From assembly GCF_035222275.1 (NCBI RefSeq), contig NW_026946360.1, positions 930,001 through 994,000 on the forward strand: 64,000 nucleotides of DNA, in the 5' to 3' direction. The translations under genes were made by a program, and so were the position numbers. This DNA comes from Podospora bellae-mahoneyi (Eukaryota > Ascomycota > Sordariomycetes > Sordariales > Podosporaceae). How positions within the stretch are numbered: the first letter of the stretch is position 1; the number at the start of each line of letters is the position of its first letter. The notes beneath the pieces were generated by a model, which saw only the letters and a program-made list of their open reading frames with translations, was not told the origin of the DNA and did no database searches. Below, one piece after another: positions 57,248-64,000 of this stretch.

Positions 57248-60200
57248 TTACACGTCCACGTCCACGTCCATATCTGCAGCATCCCCAGGAACGGGAACAA
57301 CCCCATCCTCCCCTTCACCTTGAACCACCTTGCCGCCGCCTTCGTAGGTGACTCTCCGCCACCCAGTCTCCTCCTCAGGGTCCTTGATGAGCTCCACTGT
57401 GGGGAAATAATGCTCGTTCTTCTTCATGGTAACCATCCACGGCACACTATCAAAAGTCACTGCCCTCATGCGGAAATCTGCGAAACTTGTCAGAATGTGG
57501 TAAGAAGGGCGGTGCGTACTAGAAATAAACTTACAGGTATTGTCGGGAATCCTAACAACCGCAGCCAAGAAGCTCTCCAGGTCCGGAGTCGGCTTGTTGT
57601 TGACATGTGTAATGAAGTTGGTCGGCGCCAACCCATACTGATACGCGGGGGATCCACGAGTCCGGGCAGAGACATAGACCTCGCTGAATAGTTCGCTGAT
57701 TTGTTGTCTGACGGCATGGTGTGGTCTATGAATGATGGCACCGCAAAAGGAGATTGCCCGGTGCGTCTCGACGTCATCAGCCGCGACGGTGGGTAGTTTC
57801 AACTTCAACTCCTGGCGCTCGCGCACAATCACGGCATCCAGAAACTCGTTGGCGTACATGACATCAAGATCAGATATTCTGGTGATCATACTGCCGTTCA
57901 GGGTCAAAATTATGTCGCCCTCAAGCAGAGCCGGGGCCTCTTTCTCCTCCACACGCTCACAGGTGCACTTGGTGACCATGAAGAGCTGGTGATGGGCAGT
58001 GTTGGCCACTGAGACCTTCTCGATCCATTCCTCAGAAACACCCATTAGGCGCGCCTGAAGCATCTGAACAGCGCGGAGCTCGACTGGCAACATGCGCAGC
58101 TTGGGGACGATGCCATCCTGAATCTGCTTGAGAACGGGCAGCAGAGTAGGAGTGGCAAGGCCGAGATGGTACTCCTCATCTCTGTGGGTCGAATGAGAAC
58201 GCTCTCCCAGATATGTCAACCACAGGGCCTGAACGGTACCGTCCTGCGCAACCAAGACTCCGCTGCCGCACTGTCCACTGAGACTGGTGTCGACAGTGAT
58301 AGCGTCGAAATTGACAGCACGATAACGGGGCGCCCCGGAGTTTGCCGGAATCGTCACAGCAAAACTCTCGGTGACCGTGGTGGCCGCGTGAACGATTCGG
58401 CCGATTCTGTTGTAGCCGATGAAGTAAGTTGAGGCACCTTGGCTAATCTGCTCGTTACCGAGTTTGGCGCTAAGAACCGGCGCTTCAACCAGCTTAGGAT
58501 CATACTGAATGATGGCGTAGTTTTGCAGAGGGTGGAGAAAGACCACCTTGCCCTCCACCACAATGGAATCGGCGATAGTGATGCTGATATCGCAGAGATC
58601 GTACGGAACGATGGCTCTGGAGATCACCACGAGGCCCTTCTCTGCATCCACGACCAGGCCCATTCCCCACTTCCGGTTCTTCGGGAAGCCGTCCAGCTTG
58701 ACCGGAAGAGTGCATTGAACATGAACAAAGCTTCTAACGAGATCTGCCACGGCAGGGTGAGATGTGTGCTCCAGCTGAATGAATCTGGCCTTGGTGGGAA
58801 CCGGAGGGATTGGGGGAAGGGGGTCCGCGAGGTTGGTGAAGTCCCAAAGTCCAGTCTTGTCGTTTCTGACTGCCAGCTTCATCTTCTTGGCCCAGTGGCG
58901 GTCGACGAAGATAATGGTGGTGTTCAAAGTGTGCAGATCTCGCAGATGTTTATATGTGACAACAACCCTGGACTTATCCGGAATCCCCTTCAAAACTTCA
59001 ATGAAGGTATCGAGGTCGGGTGTCTTCTTATGGTCCACAGTCTGGATTAGCCACCCGCATTCAGAGCTCTCAAAGCGCCAAGAACCACCGGCCTCGCAGA
59101 CGTAGACACCCTTGCAGGCCACACCGTACAGACGGGCTTGCTGGTACGACAACTCGTGAAAGCTACCGCCCGCAACCGAGACGAATCGATCAGGCGTAAT
59201 CTTATGAAGATCACCGACCTCCACCTCGACTTCGACCTCATCGCCGCCACGCAGCACCAGAAGCTTGACAGTACCACCAACACTGGAGTCCAGAATATCA
59301 TCCAGGCGAATGAACTGAGTCAGCATTTCACCGTTGACTTTGATCAGCACATCGCCTTCCTCGATCTTCTTGTGCGAGGGACCCCCAGGGAGAATAATTT
59401 CGGCAACCAACATGTTGGTCTCCTTGGGGAACTTTTCACGGACTTGAGCCTCCCACTCAGGGGTCAGGCCCAATCTCCGGCATTCGTCGAACGGCTTAAG
59501 AACGAACTGAGTTTGGATATCTCCGCGGGTAATGGGATTTCCTTCTTGCAGACACTTGAGCGCGCGGAGAGGGCGGTCTAATGGGAGGAAGTAGTCTGTG
59601 GAAGCACCGTCGCTTCTCCCTCCAGCTTGAAGCGCCACGGCATATCCATCGATGTCTACCACGGGACTGCCCGAAGAACCGCCGCTGGCTGCGGCGCTAG
59701 CCTGGTAGTAGCATGTGTTGAAGTCGCTGTACCCTTCGCCATATTCGGGAGCATTCCGGTCCAGTCTGCTGATCACACCCGAGAGGATACTGAGCTTTTC
59801 TCCAGCATCGTTGCCGACCACTCTAATCTCAATGCCCACCTTTGCCAGATCTGGCCGAAGCTGGAGGGCCTCAACAGGCATGTATTTGATGGCTTTGGGG
59901 TCGAATTTCAGGATGCCGAAGTCGTGGACCGGATCGCGATAGACGGGGTAGGCGTCAACCTCCTCGTGGTTATCAAACACGCAGTAACCCCAGAAGGGTC
60001 CTGACCCAACAACGTGACGATTTGTCAAGATGTACCTATGATGAGTGTGGAAATCAGCACATATTCACACGTTTACACCCAAGCGTAATAACTGACCCTC
60101 TCTCCGCATCTACCACGAACCCCGTGGCCTCGCTGGTCAAGGCGGGGTCTGTATCGAAGCTACATGTCTGGCAAAAGCGGATTGAGACGACATTTCGTAC

Positions 60201-60449
60201 CACCCGCTGGATGGTTTCTTGCCATTCAGCGGTATCAGGACCAGCTGGGAGGAGGGCAGCCAGCTTGTCGTCAGGCTCTTCGTATTCGGGCTCGATGAAG
60301 CTGTCGTCGGGTCTGTCGGGGCTGTTCTCGCCGCCCGAAGTATCCAGATCCCCATTGGCGCGATGATGCTTGGGGTGGCGGGCATCCAGTGCATGGGGTG
60401 GCTCTTTGCGCTTGGTGCGAACTGACGGGGTCAGGTTGGAACCGTTCAT
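57248..60449 (-). CDS. NMA111: Pro-apoptotic HtrA-type serine protease Nma111
   Basis: Three exons (60449-60097, 60035-57535, 57477-57248) encode 1,027 residues. A basic, nuclear-type leader ([14 protein letters not shown]) precedes the first trypsin-like domain, whose triad is H125 (LTNRHVV), D156 (PVHDFGIL) and S about 239 (GGSSGSPV). PDZ modules follow (about 300-480), then a second protease-like domain with its nucleophile region changed (GQCGSGVL), and a last PDZ pair. This tandem layout is Nma111, a nuclear protease that cleaves Bir1. The 3' intron (57 nt) keeps the frame when retained, but splicing restores [13 protein letters not shown], the family sequence. The C-terminus is acidic (DMDVDVDV). 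Confidence 0.95.
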
Positions 60450-61518
60450 CGTGGCGGTGGTGGGGTTGACGGTATATGGATGTGGTGGTGATGGTAGTGA
60501 TGATGACACGGTTGTGGAAAATTGCAGGGCGGTCGTATGTAGAAAGAAGAAGTGATTGTTGAACTTTTTGCCTGGTAGATTCAAGGCTCTGAAGGGGAAT
60601 GGGCGATTATGATAGTTGGTAAATAAAGTGGAATGAGTGTGTTGAAGAGGTGAACGGGAAGCTACTGTTTGGTAGCTGATTGTGAGTCTGGCTGGTGTAA
60701 CCAAGCTCTGTTTACTGAATCTGTTGGCAGAAACACCTGAGCGCGTGCCGAAAAAGAGGGCTGGCCGCATTCACAGCCTGGAAGAAAATACCGAGAAGTG
60801 TTGGTTGTTGAGAAAAAGAGGCCCAGCTAAGAATGGGATTGCTCTGTCAATTCACACCCGCGACGAATTCTTGCGTTGCCTTGCAGCAACCTGCAGGGCC
60901 ACAGAGGCAAGGCGCATATGCCGATTGGCGGAGTGGAGTGAGCCTACCACCAGGAGCTTATCTAATCGAACTCCATCCAATTTCATCATTCAGCGCGTCC
61001 AAATATTTCAAACACTACTAACACAACACATAGGTAAATCGCAGAGGAGACGGTATGCTTCTTGAAACACATAGACTCTCTAACAACGCAATCTTTTTTT
61101 TTCACTCCCCCCCGACCCCCAGTGTATCTTTGACCCGTCACAAGACATGTTTCATGGTAAGGTTTCAAGCAAACATTTATGAGACTTCGTAGACATCCCC
61201 AGTGCCCAACGTTCAGGGGGGTAGGAAAAGCGTTTTCAGCTGCGTCAGCGATGCTGATTGATTTACCAACTGGCACTTGATGGGAAATTGCCTCGGAAGC
61301 TCTCACCGTCTTGTAGGCTCGTGGTATAGACATGTATAGAAATTCCCCTGTTATGTTTGAGGGCAGCCAGTTGGAGATACGGTACGCATGATCATGGCGC
61401 AAATTGATTAGCAGTCGAATTTGGTTCACAAGAACAATTTGATCCACAAGAACAAGAAACCAGCAGGCAATGCTGCATTATGTATTCAAACCAACTAGCA
61501 ACCACAATACCCACCTTC
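60450..61518. other. Intergenic: NMA111 promoter side and NOP53 3' side
   Basis: 1,069 bp. Short homopolymers (T and C runs near 61085-61120) but no gene or RNA recognised. Confidence 0.5.
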
Positions 61519-62908
61519 TTAGGCTGGGAGCTGGAAGTCCTTGTACGTCCACTTCTCTGTGATCTTGGTCTTGGCCAGCCTCTTGTAGGGAATCTTTCTC
61601 CGAGCCTCCATTTTGCCCCGAACCAACATGCTCCTGTACCTGTCCTTGAGCAGGTTGCCTTCTGGCTTCAGGAGTCTCAACGAATCCTGAAGCTCGTCTG
61701 GAAGCACAAGCTCCAAGTCCTTCTCCGGCAGCCTGTACCGGCCAAACTGTTTCCTCCGCAGCTTCTCGTCATCACCAATCTCCTCCGCATCACTGAACTC
61801 GGCCTTTTCAAGGGCCAACTGTCTTTCCTTCTCTGCCACCTCCAACGCAATTTGCTTGATCCGCTCGGCCTGGGCATTCTTTGCCTTCATGGCCGCTTCG
61901 TGCTTCTGCCTCCGTTCTTCCTCCTTTCTTCTCTTGATTCTGTTTCTCTCAGCCTGTGTTTTGCGTCTTGGCCGCTTGGCCTTGACACTGAGCTCCTCTC
62001 CCGCACTCTCAAATCCTTCCCAAGCAGAATCGTCCTCCCACTCTGAAAGATCCGCCCTTGCCTCGGCAGCTTCAGCCTCGGCGGCTGATCGAGCGGCGGC
62101 CTCAAGTTTAATCCTTTCCGCTTCTAATTCGGCAAGACGCTTCTTCTCGGCCTCCACAGCCTTCTCGCTTTCCTCGATCAACCGTTCTCGATACTCGGTG
62201 AAGTCGGGGTTGTAACTGGCGCCACCCTTCGGCACATAGACAGCAGGGATCGGTTTGCCGTTGGCAGAGAGTGAGATGGGTTGTTGTTCGAGGGTCTTGG
62301 GCTTCTTGGGCTTCTCTTTCTCGGGCAGGAAAGCCAGCTCGACAGCCTTCTCCGGCTCTGGCTGTGGCTCGTCGGCCCAAGGGTCAAATGCGGCATCGAC
62401 GATGTCAACCGTTGAGTCGTGTTGCCCATCTGCCACCCTCTTTAATCTGCTGAGCTCCTTGCCACTGACATACTCCTTGCGCTGCCTTTTGACTGGAAGA
62501 ACACCATCTGTGGTCTTGTCGTGAGCGGGGCGCTTGCGCATAGGCACAGCCGGTACTGCTGACCGAGCCGCAAGAATCTCATCTGACTTGAGGCCCTTCT
62601 TGATCTTGGGGAACTTCTTGGTGATAGAGGCATCGCCCTTGACGTCGAGAACGAACAGATCGGCAGAATCCTTTTCCGCAATAACTCCACTGCAAAAGCG
62701 CAACTGGTTAGCGACCACAATCGCCCATTCAAAAAGCAGGCATAATCGAGTCATACCCAATAATCTTTTGAGTATTTAACTGGTCAAGGCCCTTCGTGAT
62801 GTCGGTAACGTCGACATTCTTGCGCCACGCCTTCTTGCCCTTCCTGGATGGTTGTTTGTACTGCGATGGGGCATCTGTATTGCCCGAGGGGGCCTTGAGA
62901 ACAGGCAT
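61519..62908 (-). CDS. NOP53: Ribosome biogenesis protein NOP53
   Basis: Two exons (62908-62757, 62689-61519; 67-nt intron GTATGA...CAG) encode 440 residues. The N-terminus has QYKQPSRKGKKAWRKNVDVT, the Nop53/GLTSCR2 signature, and the splice gives QKIIGGVIAEKDSADLFVLD. A middle block of PAVYVPKGGASYNPDF and a long charged helix (about 240-350; RRKTQAERNRIKRRKEEERR) follow, ending with GRYRLPEKDLELVLPDELQD, LLKDRYRSMLVRGKMEAR and IPYKRLAKTK. Nop53 recruits the exosome helicase Mtr4 to pre-60S particles for 7S rRNA trimming. The long charged helix is family-typical. The gene is divergent from YPT6. Confidence 0.95.
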
Positions 62909-63656
62909 CTTGGACTGTGGCTGTGGTTGCTGTCAGTCGAACCAGTCGTTGCTTTCAAGCAACTTTTTTTTGGTGTTTTCGTCGACTGCGAGTCTGGCCC
63001 AAAGCACCCTGCCAGAGACACAAAGTGGGGTCCGGGTTTTCAAAATTTCAGCAGGTGTTCGTGACTGATAAGATAAGAACCCCTGCACGTGGCGCATAAA
63101 GTACCATGCACGGGGTGTCAGGCGAGGGTGACCTGGCCAGCACCCAATCCGAGGTTCAGGCCTGATGCTTCTGGCTGCTTGCTCATGACGGCCGCCAAGA
63201 GCGCTGGAACGGCCAGGCGTGGCTTGCGAAAAACAGCGGGCGTCGCCTGGCTGGTGGCATGCACGCACGCATGGACACGCCCCCCTTTCACCGTAGCCGC
63301 AATCGGGTATGTTGAGGAGAGTTGAGAGACTGGGCGTTGTGGATTCGAGCCGAACCGAATTCCCATCACAAAGGGAACTTAGACCTCCCAGTTTTTGAAC
63401 CTTACTCCGTACCGAGTATAATTTTCGAGGACACTTGTTCACTCCTAGACAATACCGATACAACCATCCGAAAGCTGTTGAGCCGAACCACGCCGCGCTT
63501 CTTGGGTTCCTGGTCAGCCTGGCCACTGATTTGACGACGGTTAACGACGACTCCACGAGCACCCCTTTTAACGAATACACCCCTCCCTCCCTCAACGACG
63601 GCCACCACCGCCGAGACGATACATTTCGATTCTCTACACCAAATAATATCAAAACC
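62909..63656. other. Divergent promoter region of NOP53 and the Rab6-like gene
   Basis: 748 bp between start codons on opposite strands. A TGAAATTTTG at 63041-63050 (minus strand) resembles the ribosome-biogenesis RRPE element, weakly. No gene is supported. Confidence 0.45.

Positions 63657-64000
<344 letters not shown>

Noticed and set aside
63343-63353. GGATTCGAGCC, similar to a reversed tRNA B box
   Set aside because: One mismatch to the B-box consensus, and no A box, cloverleaf or acceptor pairing could be found around it.

Overview
This is nuclear DNA of a filamentous ascomycete, most likely a Sordariomycete of the order Sordariales. The grounds are compact genes with short introns (mostly 48-80 nt, GT-AG, with CTAAC or CTGAC branch sites just before the acceptor), about 50 percent or more G+C, fungal gene families such as Esa1, Trs85, Chm7, Nma111, Gid8 and an EF-hand external NADH dehydrogenase, and protein sequences that read like Neurospora/Podospora orthologues. 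The order-level placement is inference from recalled protein similarity. I found no rRNA, confident tRNA, transposon, virus or CRISPR array.

Layout, left to right: the 3' end of KRR1 (+); an MDR oxidoreductase (+); RNase H2 subunit C (-); REX4 exonuclease (-); ESA1 acetyltransferase (+); MCM6 (+); a large secreted polysaccharide deacetylase (-); TRS85 (+); CHM7 (+); RAD18 (-); INCENP/Sli15 (+); a J-domain protein (+); a class I/II aminotransferase (-); a long RGG-tailed protein of unknown function (-); ATP synthase subunit f (-) divergent from complex I NDUFS4 (+); GID8 (-) divergent from uridine kinase URK1 (+); external NADH dehydrogenase NDE1 (-); EMC4 (-) divergent from AP-1 beta-adaptin (+); a MARVEL-type membrane protein (-); NMA111 protease (-); NOP53 (-) divergent from the first exons of a Rab6/Ypt6 GTPase (+), which runs off the right edge.

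Nearly all genes are housekeeping. They group loosely by process: ribosome biogenesis and rRNA processing (KRR1, REX4, NOP53), genome duplication and repair (RNH2C, MCM6, RAD18, INCENP), mitochondrial energy metabolism (ATP17, NDUFS4, NDE1) and membrane traffic (TRS85, CHM7, AP-1 beta, YPT6, EMC4). This looks like ordinary euchromatin, not a gene cluster or genomic island. I see no clearly new biological system. The best leads are gene-structure subtleties (a 15-nt microexon in ATP17, a 17-nt last coding exon in NDE1, three introns that keep the reading frame if retained), a four-site CGCGT cluster before MCM6, a CCAAT box shared by two respiratory genes, a three-module secreted deacetylase, and two long low-complexity proteins of unknown role.

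Exon boundaries were placed by eye from splice consensus, reading-frame continuity and remembered family sequences. Transcript ends were not determined, so coordinates are coding spans (start codon to stop codon).
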